Shown: piece after piece, positions 6,079 through 13,307 of the stretch | Numbering within the stretch: position 1 is the first letter of the stretch | How the letters are laid out: the number at the start of each line of letters is the position of its first letter | From: an uncultured Propionivibrio sp. | GTDB taxonomy: Bacteria > Pseudomonadota > Gammaproteobacteria > Burkholderiales > Rhodocyclaceae | Direction of reading: 5' to 3' | DNA: 17,367 nucleotides | Assembly: GCA_937923255.1 (NCBI GenBank) | Contig: CALAIL010000039.1 | Location: 1 to 17,367 of the forward strand | Notes under the pieces: generated by a model | The model's database searches: none | What the model was told of the DNA's origin: nothing | Seen by the model: only the letters and a program-made list of their open reading frames with translations | Position numbers and translations under genes: made by a program

Positions 6079-8253
6079 ATGGACATGACCAACAAAGACA
6101 TCAAATTCCTTGAAATCCGCTATCTGAACGGCCCGAGCATCTGGACTTACCGGCCGGTCATCGAAGCGGTCGTCGATATCGGCGAGCTGGAGGATTCTCC
6201 CTCCAACAAGATTCCCGGTTTTTACGAACGGCTCAAGACGATGCTGCCCTCGCTGATCGAGCACCGTTGCAGCTACGGCGAGCGCGGCGGCTTTCTGCGC
6301 CGCCTTGAGGAAGGCACCTGGCCGGCGCATATCCTTGAACATATCACCCTCGAACTGCAAAATCTCGCCGGCCTGCCCGGCGGCTTCGGCAAGGCGCGCG
6401 AAGCCGGCCCGCGCGGCGTCTATAAGGTTGTCGTGCGTGCCTGGCAGGAGGATGTTACCCGCGCCGCGCTGTTCGAGGCGCGTCAACTGGTCCTGGCGGC
6501 CATGGCCGATCAGCCGTTCGATGTGAACGCATCGATCGCAAAGCTCGCCGAACTGGTCGATGCGCACTACCTCGGTCCCTCGACAGCCTGCATTGTCGAG
6601 GCCGCCGATATGCGGAAGATTCCGTACATCCGCCTGCTGCGCTCCGGCAATCTCGTCCAGCTCGGCCACGGCGCCGCGCTGCGCCGCATCTGGACGGCAG
6701 AAACCGACCAGACCAGCGCCATCGCCGTAGGCATTTCGCACGACAAGGATCTCACCAAGACATTGCTGGAAAATTGCGGCGTGCCGGTGCCTGAGGGACG
6801 CGAGGTCGACAGCCCGGAAGATGCCTGGGAGGCCGCGCAGGATATCGGCCTGCCGGTCTGCGTCAAGCCGCTCGATGCTAATCACGGGCGCGGCGTTTTC
6901 ATCGACATCAAAACGCGCGAGGAAATCGAAAAAGCTTATGCCGCTGCCCTTGAGGAAGGCAACGGGGTCATCGTCGAGCGCTCGATTCCCGGTAACGAAC
7001 ACCGCCTGCTGGTTATCGGCGGCAAGCTCATCGCCGCCAATCGTGGCGACGCGGCGCAGATCACTGGCGACGGTAAATCGACGGTCCGCGAACTGGTTGA
7101 AACGCAGATCAACTGCGACCCGCGCCGCGGCGTGAGCGAGAACCATCCGCTTGCAAAAATTGACATGGATCCGGCGGTGCACATCAACCTTGCGCGCCAG
7201 AACCTGACGCCCGATTCCATTCCGGACGCCGGGCGCAAGGTACTCATCCAGCGCAACGCCAATCACGAATTCGACGTCACCGATGCGGTGCATCCGGAAA
7301 CCGCCGAAATCGCCGCGCTCGCCACACGCATCGTCGGACTCGACATTGCCGGCATCGACCTCGTTTGCCAGGATATTTCAAAACCGCTCGCCGAACAGGG
7401 CGGCGCCATCGTCGAAGTCAACGCCGGCCCCGGCCTGCTGATGCACCTCAAGCCCGGCGTCGGCAAACCGCGCCCGGTCGGGCAAGCCATCGTCGACCAC
7501 CTCTTTGCCGATGGCAACGGCCGTATTCCGGTGGTTGGCGTCACCGGCAGTTACGGCAAAACCACTGTCTGCCGGCTGGTTGCCCGCCTGCTCTCCATTT
7601 CCGGCAAACGAACCGGCCTGGCGTGCAGCGACGGCCTGTTCATCGATCGTCGCCTGCTGGAAAAAGGCGATCGCGCCAACTGGGATGCGGCGCATCGAAC
7701 GCTACTGAACCGCGCCGTCGAAGCTGCGGTTTTTGAAAACGGCAGCGACACGATTCTCGAAAGCGGTGTGGCTTACGACCGCTGTCAGGTCGGCGTGATC
7801 ACCAACATCGACCCTGCCCGCCACATCGGCCGCCGTTACACCAACACGCCCGAACAGGTCTTCAACATCATGCGCACGCAGGTTGACCTCGTGCTCAAGG
7901 AAGGCGCGGCGGTGCTCAATGCGCGCGAACCGATGCTGATCGACATGATTCCGCTGTGCGACGGCGAAATCATCCTGTTTGCCGACGACCCGGATCTGGC
8001 CGCCATCAGCGCGCATCAGAAGCACGGCGGGCGCGCAGTGTTCGTGCGCCACGGACACATCATGCTGGCCGACCATCAAGGGGAAACCAAACTGGTGAGC
8101 CTGGAAGACGTGCCGCTTTGTCAGGAAAGCGGGGAGAACGGTCAGCCCGCGGCGCAGACCGAAAACGTGCTGGCCGCTGTGGCCGCCGCCTGGGCGCTTG
8201 GCCTCAGCCACGACGTCATGCGCATCGGCATCGAAACCTTCTTGCCCGATTAG
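6079..8253 (+). CDS. cphA': Cyanophycin synthetase paralogue lacking the last Mur-ligase lobe (CphA')
   Basis: A 724-residue protein clearly homologous to the downstream cphA product. It has the N-terminal cyanophycin synthetase domain (about 1-165), an ATP-grasp domain (about 215-470, with VIVERSIPGNEHRLLV and the metal-binding EVNAGPG) and the central part of the Mur-ligase-like domain. The P-loop here reads GVTGSYGKTT (487 onwards, K494) where the partner has GTNGKTT. The protein stops at ETFLPD, exactly where the partner continues with the C-terminal Mur lobe containing DYGHNPDAI, so about 160 residues are absent. In cyanobacteria, short CphA2 enzymes with a reduced Mur part join Asp-Arg dipeptides rather than separate amino acids; this paralogue may do likewise or assist CphA. 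Tandem cphA and cphA' genes are known in betaproteobacteria. The ATG at 6085 is an alternative start. Confidence 0.9.
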   Translation: MDMTNKDIKFLEIRYLNGPSIWTYRPVIEAVVDIGELEDSPSNKIPGFYERLKTMLPSLIEHRCSYGERGGFLRRLEEGTWPAHILEHITLELQNLAGLPGGFGKAREAGPRGVYKVVVRAWQEDVTRAALFEARQLVLAAMADQPFDVNASIAKLAELVDAHYLGPSTACIVEAADMRKIPYIRLLRSGNLVQLGHGAALRRIWTAETDQTSAIAVGISHDKDLTKTLLENCGVPVPEGREVDSPEDAWEAAQDIGLPVCVKPLDANHGRGVFIDIKTREEIEKAYAAALEEGNGVIVERSIPGNEHRLLVIGGKLIAANRGDAAQITGDGKSTVRELVETQINCDPRRGVSENHPLAKIDMDPAVHINLARQNLTPDSIPDAGRKVLIQRNANHEFDVTDAVHPETAEIAALATRIVGLDIAGIDLVCQDISKPLAEQGGAIVEVNAGPGLLMHLKPGVGKPRPVGQAIVDHLFADGNGRIPVVGVTGSYGKTTVCRLVARLLSISGKRTGLACSDGLFIDRRLLEKGDRANWDAAHRTLLNRAVEAAVFENGSDTILESGVAYDRCQVGVITNIDPARHIGRRYTNTPEQVFNIMRTQVDLVLKEGAAVLNAREPMLIDMIPLCDGEIILFADDPDLAAISAHQKHGGRAVFVRHGHIMLADHQGETKLVSLEDVPLCQESGENGQPAAQTENVLAAVAAAWALGLSHDVMRIGIETFLPD

Positions 8254-8300
8254 ACCGCTTCTCCGAAAGGAACGCCGGACACGCTCCGCCCGACAGAAAT

Positions 8301-8329
8301 CGCCGCCGCCCCACAGAATTCCGGCGGCG
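8301..8329 (+). other. Intercistronic hairpin between cphA' and cphA
   Basis: CGCCGCCG at 8301-8308 and CGGCGGCG at 8322-8329 form a perfect 8-bp stem around 13 bases. No T-run follows, so it is unlikely to terminate transcription. It could protect the upstream message end or help set the ratio of the two synthetases. Confidence 0.4.
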
Positions 8330-8352
8330 CATCAGAACTACGAGGAAAATTT

Positions 8353-10947
8353 ATGGAAGTCTCGAGAATCCGTGCATTGCGCGGCCCCAATCTGTGGAGC
8401 CGCCATACCGCTATCGAAGCCATTGTCAGCTGTGACGAAAACGAGCGCGACATCAGCGCCATCACCGGCTTTGAAAAGCGCCTGCGTGAGCGTTTTCCGG
8501 AAATTGCCTACCTGCACCCAGCCGAAGAGGATCGCGCCGTCGCTATGGCACATGCGCTCGAATTCGCCGCCCTTGGTTTGCAGGCGCAGGCTGGCTGCCC
8601 GGTCACGTTCAGCCGCACGACACCCGCCACGGAAACCGGCGTTTATCAGGTCGTTGTCGAATACAGCGAAGAAGAAGTCGGCCGGCTGGCGTTTGACCTC
8701 GCCATGCAGCTTTGTCGGGCGGCGGTCGACGATGCCCCTTTTGATCTGGACGAAGCTTTGCGCCAGTTGCGCAAGCTCGACGAGCACGTGCGCCTCGGTC
8801 CGAGTACCGGCGCCATTGTGCATGCCGCCATCGCCCGTAACATCCCCTACCGCCGCTTGACCCAGGGCAGCCTCGTACAGCTTGGCTGGGGCAGCAAACA
8901 GCGCCGCATCCAGGCAGCCGAAATGGACACCACCAGCGCTGTTGCCGAAACCATCGCGCAGGACAAGGAGCTGACCAAGCGCCTGCTGCACGCCGCCGGC
9001 GTGCCGGTGCCGATCGGCCGTCCCGTGCGCGACGCCGCCGATGCCTGGGCCGCCGCCTGTGAAATCGGCATCGAACGCGGCGTTCCCGTCGTCGTCAAGC
9101 CGCAGGATGGCAACCAGGGCAAAGGGGTTGCCGTCAACCTGACAACGCGCGCGCAGGTCGAGGCGGCCTATGCCACCGCCGTACGCATCAGCAGCAACGT
9201 ACTTGTCGAACGCTCCCTTGCCGGCCAGGACCACCGTATCCTGATTGTGGGCGATCGGCTGGTTGCCGCTGCGCGGCGCGAACCGCCGACCGTGATCGGC
9301 GACGGTGTGCGCACAGTGCGCGAGCTGGTCGATCTGGTCAATGCCGACCCGCGGCGCGGCGAAGGCCATGCCACTTCGCTGACCAAAATCCGCTTTGACG
9401 ACATTGCCCTGGCGCGGCTGGCGCAGAACGGCCTGACTGCCGAATCGGTGCCGGCCAAGGGACAGCGCGTCGTGCTGCGCGACAACGCCAATCTGTCGAC
9501 CGGCGGTACGGCCACCGACGTCACCGACGACGTGCATCCGGATTTTGCCGCGCGCGCCGTCGCCGCCGCCCAGATGGTCGGCCTCGACATCGCCGGCGTC
9601 GATATCGTCTGCCAAGACGTTCTGCGCCCGCTGGAAGAACAAGGCGGCGGCATCGTGGAACTCAATGCCGCGCCGGGCCTGCGCATGCACCTGAACCCCT
9701 CCTTCGGTAAAGGACGCAACGTCGGCGAGGCAGTCATCTCGTCGATGTTCGCGCCGGGCGAGGATGCGCGCATTCCGCTCGTCGCCGTTGCCGGCACCAA
9801 CGGCAAGACGACAACCGTGCGCCTGATCGGCAGCATCCTTGGCAGCCAGGGCTATCGCGTCGGCATGACCAGTACCGACGGCGTATACATTCAGGGCAAG
9901 CGCATCGATACTGGCGACTGCAGCGGCCCGCGCAGCGCGCGCAACGTGCTTTTTCATCCCAACGTCGACGCGGCCGTGCTGGAAACCGCGCGCGGCGGCA
10001 TCCTGCGCGAAGGGTTGGGCTTTGACCGCTGCGATATTGCCGTCATCACCAACATCGGCAGCGGCGACCACCTTGGCCTTTCTTACATCAGCACCGTAGA
10101 GGATCTGGCTGTCGTCAAGCGCGTCATCGTCCAGAACGTCAAGCCCGTGACCGGCTTTGCCGTACTCAACGCTGCTGACCCGATGGTCGCACGCATGGCT
10201 GACGCCTGCCCCGGTCAGGTCATCTTTTTCGCCCGCGACCGCAGGCACCGGATCATGGCCATGCACCGCGCCCAGGGCAAGCGTGTCGTTTATCTCGACG
10301 GTGACGCCATCGTCACCTGGCATGGCACCGTGCTGGAGCGCTTCCCGCTTGCGGAGATTCCCATCACCGCAGGCGGCGCCATCGGCTTTCAGGTGGAAAA
10401 TGCGATGGCCGCCGTCGCCGCTGCCTGGGCGCTGGGCATCGACCCAGCCACCATCCGTCAGGGGCTTGCCCGCTTCGTCAACGATGCCGATTCTGCCCCC
10501 GGACGCTTCAATCTGTTCAATTACCGCGGCGCCACGATCATCGCCGACTACGGCCATAATCCCGACGCCATTCAGGCGCTGGTCGATGCCGTCGGCAATA
10601 TGCCGGCGCCGCCGGGGAGCCGCCGTACCGTCGTCATCAGCGGCGCCGGCGACCGGCGTGACGAGGATATCCGTAAGCAGACTGAAATCCTGGGAGGCGC
10701 CTTTGACCGTGTCGTCCTCTATCAGGACGCCTGCCAGCGCGGCCGCGCCGACGGCGAAGTGCTTGCCTTGCTGCGCGACGGACTCAAGGATGCGCGGCGG
10801 ACGCGCGAAATCGAGGAAATTCACGGCGAATTCCTGGCCATCGATACCGCCCTCGACAAGCTCCAATCTGGCGATATCTGCCTGATCCTGATCGACCAGG
10901 TTGACGAGTCGCTCGCGCACATCGCCAAGCGCGTCGCGGAACAATAA
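8353..10947 (+). CDS. cphA: Cyanophycin synthetase, full length
   Basis: An 864-residue enzyme, the usual size. It adds Asp to the growing chain with its ATP-grasp domain and Arg to the Asp side chain with its Mur-ligase-like domain, using ATP, to make the cyanophycin storage polymer in cytoplasmic granules. Visible parts are the N-terminal domain (about 1-160), ATP-grasp (about 210-475, with VERSLAGQDHRILIVG and ELNAAPG) and the Mur domain, with P-loop GTNGKTTT from about residue 481, ETARGGILREGLGFD, and a C-terminal lobe with ADYGHNPDAI (about 731-740) and GAGDRRDEDI. All expected motifs are present, so it should be active. The start has GAGGA eight bases upstream and lies 99 bases after cphA'. 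A bidirectional terminator follows at 11045-11081. Residues 728-758 correspond to a 92-bp sequence repeated at 12193-12284. Confidence 0.95.
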   Translation: MEVSRIRALRGPNLWSRHTAIEAIVSCDENERDISAITGFEKRLRERFPEIAYLHPAEEDRAVAMAHALEFAALGLQAQAGCPVTFSRTTPATETGVYQVVVEYSEEEVGRLAFDLAMQLCRAAVDDAPFDLDEALRQLRKLDEHVRLGPSTGAIVHAAIARNIPYRRLTQGSLVQLGWGSKQRRIQAAEMDTTSAVAETIAQDKELTKRLLHAAGVPVPIGRPVRDAADAWAAACEIGIERGVPVVVKPQDGNQGKGVAVNLTTRAQVEAAYATAVRISSNVLVERSLAGQDHRILIVGDRLVAAARREPPTVIGDGVRTVRELVDLVNADPRRGEGHATSLTKIRFDDIALARLAQNGLTAESVPAKGQRVVLRDNANLSTGGTATDVTDDVHPDFAARAVAAAQMVGLDIAGVDIVCQDVLRPLEEQGGGIVELNAAPGLRMHLNPSFGKGRNVGEAVISSMFAPGEDARIPLVAVAGTNGKTTTVRLIGSILGSQGYRVGMTSTDGVYIQGKRIDTGDCSGPRSARNVLFHPNVDAAVLETARGGILREGLGFDRCDIAVITNIGSGDHLGLSYISTVEDLAVVKRVIVQNVKPVTGFAVLNAADPMVARMADACPGQVIFFARDRRHRIMAMHRAQGKRVVYLDGDAIVTWHGTVLERFPLAEIPITAGGAIGFQVENAMAAVAAAWALGIDPATIRQGLARFVNDADSAPGRFNLFNYRGATIIADYGHNPDAIQALVDAVGNMPAPPGSRRTVVISGAGDRRDEDIRKQTEILGGAFDRVVLYQDACQRGRADGEVLALLRDGLKDARRTREIEEIHGEFLAIDTALDKLQSGDICLILIDQVDESLAHIAKRVAEQ

Positions 10948-11021
10948 GCCCGGTTTAACGGCGCGCGAGGTATACGAAGGGGCAAAAGGGGCGCATAGGG
11001 AAGCGGCGCGTATCGGCAGGC

Positions 11022-11043
11022 ATTCCGGCGCAACGGCCGGAAT
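11022..11043. other. Perfect hairpin after cphA
   Basis: ATTCCGGC and GCCGGAAT pair perfectly around GCAACG. No T-run follows on either strand, so alone it is not a terminator. It may stabilise the 3' end of the cphA message just ahead of the terminator. Confidence 0.4.
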
Positions 11044-11044
11044 T

Positions 11045-11081
11045 AAAAATGCTCCGCATCCCCCCGTATGCCGGTATTTTT
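11045..11081. terminator. Bidirectional terminator between cphA and the kinase-like gene
   Basis: The stem CCGCAT/ATGC(C)GG (one bulged C) is flanked by AAAAAT on the left and ATTTTT on the right. Read on either strand, a hairpin is therefore followed by a T-run. It lies between two genes that end facing each other, at 10947 and 11092, where such a signal is expected. Confidence 0.5.
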
Positions 11082-11091
11082 CACGCCCGGA

Positions 11092-11856
11092 TTAGCGCGC
11101 CCGGTAGAACATTTCCGCCAGGGCGGCAAGGCGCAGCGTGTCCTTTCCCCAGCGGGGGTGATGCAGGGCGCGCATCCACAGCATCGGACGGGCGGCGGTA
11201 CGGATGTCGTCGGCAATGGCGGGCGGCAAGGCGGCGGCATGATCGGACCAGCGACGGACGGCGGAATCCAGGCAGCCACGCCGCTTGAGGATAAGCGCCG
11301 TGGATTGCAGGTAACAGAGGTAATCGCGGCTTTGGCAGGCGGGCAGCGGCAGATAACGGCCAGGGTCTTCCTCAAAATCGATGAAACCGATGCCACCATC
11401 GTCGCCGACGATCATATTACGTGCGAAGGATTCGCTCAGGTATTGTCCGCGCTCATGGACGCTCTTGATGGCGGCAAGCCCTTGTTGCCAGCGGGCAAGG
11501 CTATCTTCGTGCTCGATGCATTCAAGCAGGGTATGTTCGCCCAGGTGGGTAAACATAAGGCCGTCGTCATCCGAGGCGAGCAAGCGCGGCACGCGCACGC
11601 CATGTGCCGCAAGCGTTTGCAGACGCGCCGCTTCCACCGCAATGGCTGCCCGCCCACCGGTGTTGGGCACGGGTTTGAGGGCGCGCAGGCGAAGGGTAGC
11701 GGCAAGACAGCCGATGAGGGTATAACGCCAGCGCGGAATGGTTTTCCCCACTTTGCGCACCCAAACGGTTTCGTTGCCAGCCAGGGTGTAGTGGGCAATA
11801 TTGCTCGTCTGCCGGGGCAGGATGGCGGCAAGCGCCGCCGAATAGTTGTGGTTCAT
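11092..11856 (-). CDS. Protein-kinase-fold protein with degenerate catalytic loop
   Basis: The ATG at 11856 gives 254 residues; a GTG at 11904 in frame would add 16. The sequence has a small-lobe lysine (VWVRKVGK, K35 or K38), a helix glutamate (AVEAARLQTLAAHG, E75), then HERGQYLSESFARN at 134-147 and GFIDFEEDP at 157-165. The last two occupy the places of the catalytic loop and the metal-binding DFG of protein and lipopolysaccharide kinases. The HRD-type catalytic aspartate is not evident, though the RN and the DFE aspartate (D160) are kept. A hydrophobic stretch near residues 45-57 is unusual inside the small lobe. The substrate cannot be told: lipopolysaccharide, a small molecule or a protein are all possible. 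It is read against the cphA operon and away from creB, so it is probably its own unit. Confidence 0.72.
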   Translation of the reverse strand: MNHNYSAALAAILPRQTSNIAHYTLAGNETVWVRKVGKTIPRWRYTLIGCLAATLRLRALKPVPNTGGRAAIAVEAARLQTLAAHGVRVPRLLASDDDGLMFTHLGEHTLLECIEHEDSLARWQQGLAAIKSVHERGQYLSESFARNMIVGDDGGIGFIDFEEDPGRYLPLPACQSRDYLCYLQSTALILKRRGCLDSAVRRWSDHAAALPPAIADDIRTAARPMLWMRALHHPRWGKDTLRLAALAEMFYRAR

Positions 11857-11951
11857 GGCGATTGACACCTGTCGGGAGCGCGTACCGTCACGGCCGCGCA
11901 GCACACGTACACACGCCAGGCAAAGCAGCGTTTTTCATGCACATAGCGATG

Positions 11952-12043
11952 ATACGGATTTGCGTATGTCCCGGATAGGGGTAGTGTGCAGAATGGCCTA
12001 TATGCGTATGCCCCGCACTTCGGGAAAATAGCATACGTCGTAT
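11952..12043. promoter_or_regulatory. ATACG/CGTAT inverted repeats, possible operator region
   Basis: ATACG-N6-CGTAT occupies 11952-11967 and ATACG-T-CGTAT occupies 12033-12043, with a further GCGTAT at about 12004. They lie between the divergent kinase-like gene and creB, where a regulator could act on either. A small CCCG/CGGG hairpin sits between them at 12012-12024. No regulator family can be named. Confidence 0.3.
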
Positions 12044-12192
12044 CCATAGTCCGAAAATTATCCAAACTTATTGCCCACGCAGTATCCGCACGTTTTCTCC
12101 GGCGCCGGTGGGCGCCGCACCGATGCCGCCTGAGCCTGCCGGCACACGGCATTTTATCCGACGCCCGGCAAAGCCACTGCCGCCTCACCACA

Positions 12193-12284
12193 ACAATCAT
12201 CACCGACTACGGCCATAATCCCGACGCCATTCAGGCGCTGGTCGATGCCGTCAGCAATATGCCGGCGCCGCCGGGAAGCCGCCG
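12193..12284 (+). pseudogene. 92-bp decayed copy of part of cphA
   Basis: Bases 12193-12284 match 10534-10625 of cphA at 88 of 92 positions, with an unbroken run of 50 identical bases. The four differences are all G in cphA and A here (at 12195, 12202, 12253 and 12276), and two of them change the amino acid. The matching piece encodes the DYGHNPDAI region of the last Mur-ligase lobe. Sequence identity stops abruptly at both edges. It lies in non-coding sequence upstream of creB and has no start of its own. Confidence 0.9.
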
Positions 12285-12388
12285 GTGCATTGGCTGGGCA
12301 TGCTGCGCCCGCCGTCCCGCTTCTTTCTCCTTATTTCCAACCGCCCGTATCTGTCCTCCGCCTTGGCGCGCAACGACCGTTCCGCCGG

Positions 12389-12394
12389 TAAAAT
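12389..12394 (+). promoter_or_regulatory. Possible -10 box for creB
   Basis: TAAAAT lies 69 bases before the creB ATG in an otherwise GC-rich leader. A TTGGCG 20 bases further upstream is too far for a normal -35, so a response regulator or other activator may be needed. Weak support. Confidence 0.3.
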
Positions 12395-12462
12395 ATGCGC
12401 ACTCATTGATTTATATGCCCCCGACGGACGGGGCCTTGAACTCCCGGAATCACCCGCACGCC

Positions 12463-13209
12463 ATGTCGCCCCCCACAACGCCTTCTTCCGCGCCCCCCCT
12501 GCCGGCCATCCTGCTCGCCGAGGACGAGCCGGCCATTGCCGATACGCTGATCTACGCGCTCGGCAGCGAAGGTTTTTCTGTCCGCCATGTCCTGCTCGGA
12601 CGCGATGCGCTGGCTGTCCTGCGCGCCGACGAGACAGAAAATTTCGTGCTCGCCATTCTCGACATCGGCCTGCCCGACACGACGGGTTTCGAGGTGTTGA
12701 AAGCCTTGCGCGCCGAGCCCCGCCACCGCGACCTGCCGGTTATCTTCCTGACCGCCCGCACCGAGGAGATCGACCGTATCCTCGGACTCGAACTGGGCGC
12801 CGACGATTACGTGACCAAGCCCTTTTCGCCGCGCGAAGTGGCCGCCCGCGTGCGCGCTATTCTGCGCCGCGAAGCGCGCCAGCGCCCGCCTGCGGCGGAC
12901 ATCGTGGCCCCTGACGCCATCTGGCAACACACGCCGGAAGCCCGCCGAATCCGCTACTACGGGCAGGCGCTCGACTTGACCCGTTACGAATACGAGCTGC
13001 TCGCACTCCTGCTCTCCTCGCCGGGGCGCGTGTTCAGCCGGGCACAAATCATGGCGCGCGTCTGGGCCGACGCGCCCGAGACAACCGACCGCAGCATCGA
13101 CACGCACATCAAGACGCTGCGCGCCAAACTGCGCGCCGTTCACGATGGCGACGAGGTCATCGCCACCCACCGCGGTATCGGCTACGCACTGGCCGCCTCT
13201 GTCTCATGA
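12463..13209 (+). CDS. creB: Two-component response regulator, CreB-like (OmpR/PhoB type)
   Basis: A 248-residue DNA-binding response regulator. The receiver domain has the acidic pair E20-D21 in ILLAEDEPAI, the phospho-acceptor D67 in LDIGLPD, the switch threonine in IFLTAR and the lysine in VTKPF. The C-terminal winged helix carries LTRYEYELLALLLSSPGRVF, RAQIMARVW, a DRSIDTHIKTLRAKL recognition helix and ATHRGIGYAL. Identification as CreB rests on the order creB-creC-creD and the cre-tag-like sites before creD, because receiver domains alone do not separate families. The start is chosen at 12463, just before the domain; an in-frame ATG at 12415 gives 16 more residues. The frame stays open upstream to 11986, but that part includes the copied cphA piece and is unlikely to be translated. 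Confidence 0.9.
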   Translation: MSPPTTPSSAPPLPAILLAEDEPAIADTLIYALGSEGFSVRHVLLGRDALAVLRADETENFVLAILDIGLPDTTGFEVLKALRAEPRHRDLPVIFLTARTEEIDRILGLELGADDYVTKPFSPREVAARVRAILRREARQRPPAADIVAPDAIWQHTPEARRIRYYGQALDLTRYEYELLALLLSSPGRVFSRAQIMARVWADAPETTDRSIDTHIKTLRAKLRAVHDGDEVIATHRGIGYALAASVS

Positions 13210-13307
13210 AACGTTCGCGCGCCCCTTGCCGACCAGGCCGACGCGGCAACCAATGCGCCCTGTGCCGCAACGCCCCGCGCAGATTGCGACAGGCCGCTCC
13301 ACGATGA
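13206..13307 (+). CDS. 33-codon ORF coupling creB and creC
   Basis: The ATG at 13206 overlaps the creB stop as ATGA, and its own TGA at 13305-13307 overlaps the ATG of creC as ATGA. The predicted peptide (MKRSRAPCRPGRRGNQCALC and 13 more) has ten or so arginines and three cysteines, with CALC near the middle. There is no strong ribosome site, as is usual for coupled starts. It may be a real peptide or only a bridge that carries ribosomes from creB to creC across a gap of 94 bases. No known CreBC peptide of this kind comes to mind. Confidence 0.4.
   Translation: MKRSRAPCRPGRRGNQCALCRNAPRRLRQAAPR

Noticed and set aside
6013..7293. Minus-strand reading frame opposite cphA'
   Set aside because: Shadow of cphA', with no ribosome site and no recognisable domain.
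8338..10944. Very long minus-strand reading frame (868 codons) opposite cphA
   Set aside because: It mirrors cphA almost exactly, which is a known effect of GC-rich codon use. The plus strand has all synthetase motifs, and the minus product resembles nothing known.
11068..11865. Plus-strand reading frame of 265 codons opposite the kinase-like gene
   Set aside because: The minus strand has kinase-fold motifs and a sensible start; the plus product has low-complexity composition and crosses the terminator region.
11986..12462. N-terminal extension of creB that would include the copied cphA segment
   Set aside because: The frame is open, but the receiver domain starts right after 12463, the extension has no domain, and the copied piece looks like a neutral remnant. 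A fusion protein cannot be fully excluded.
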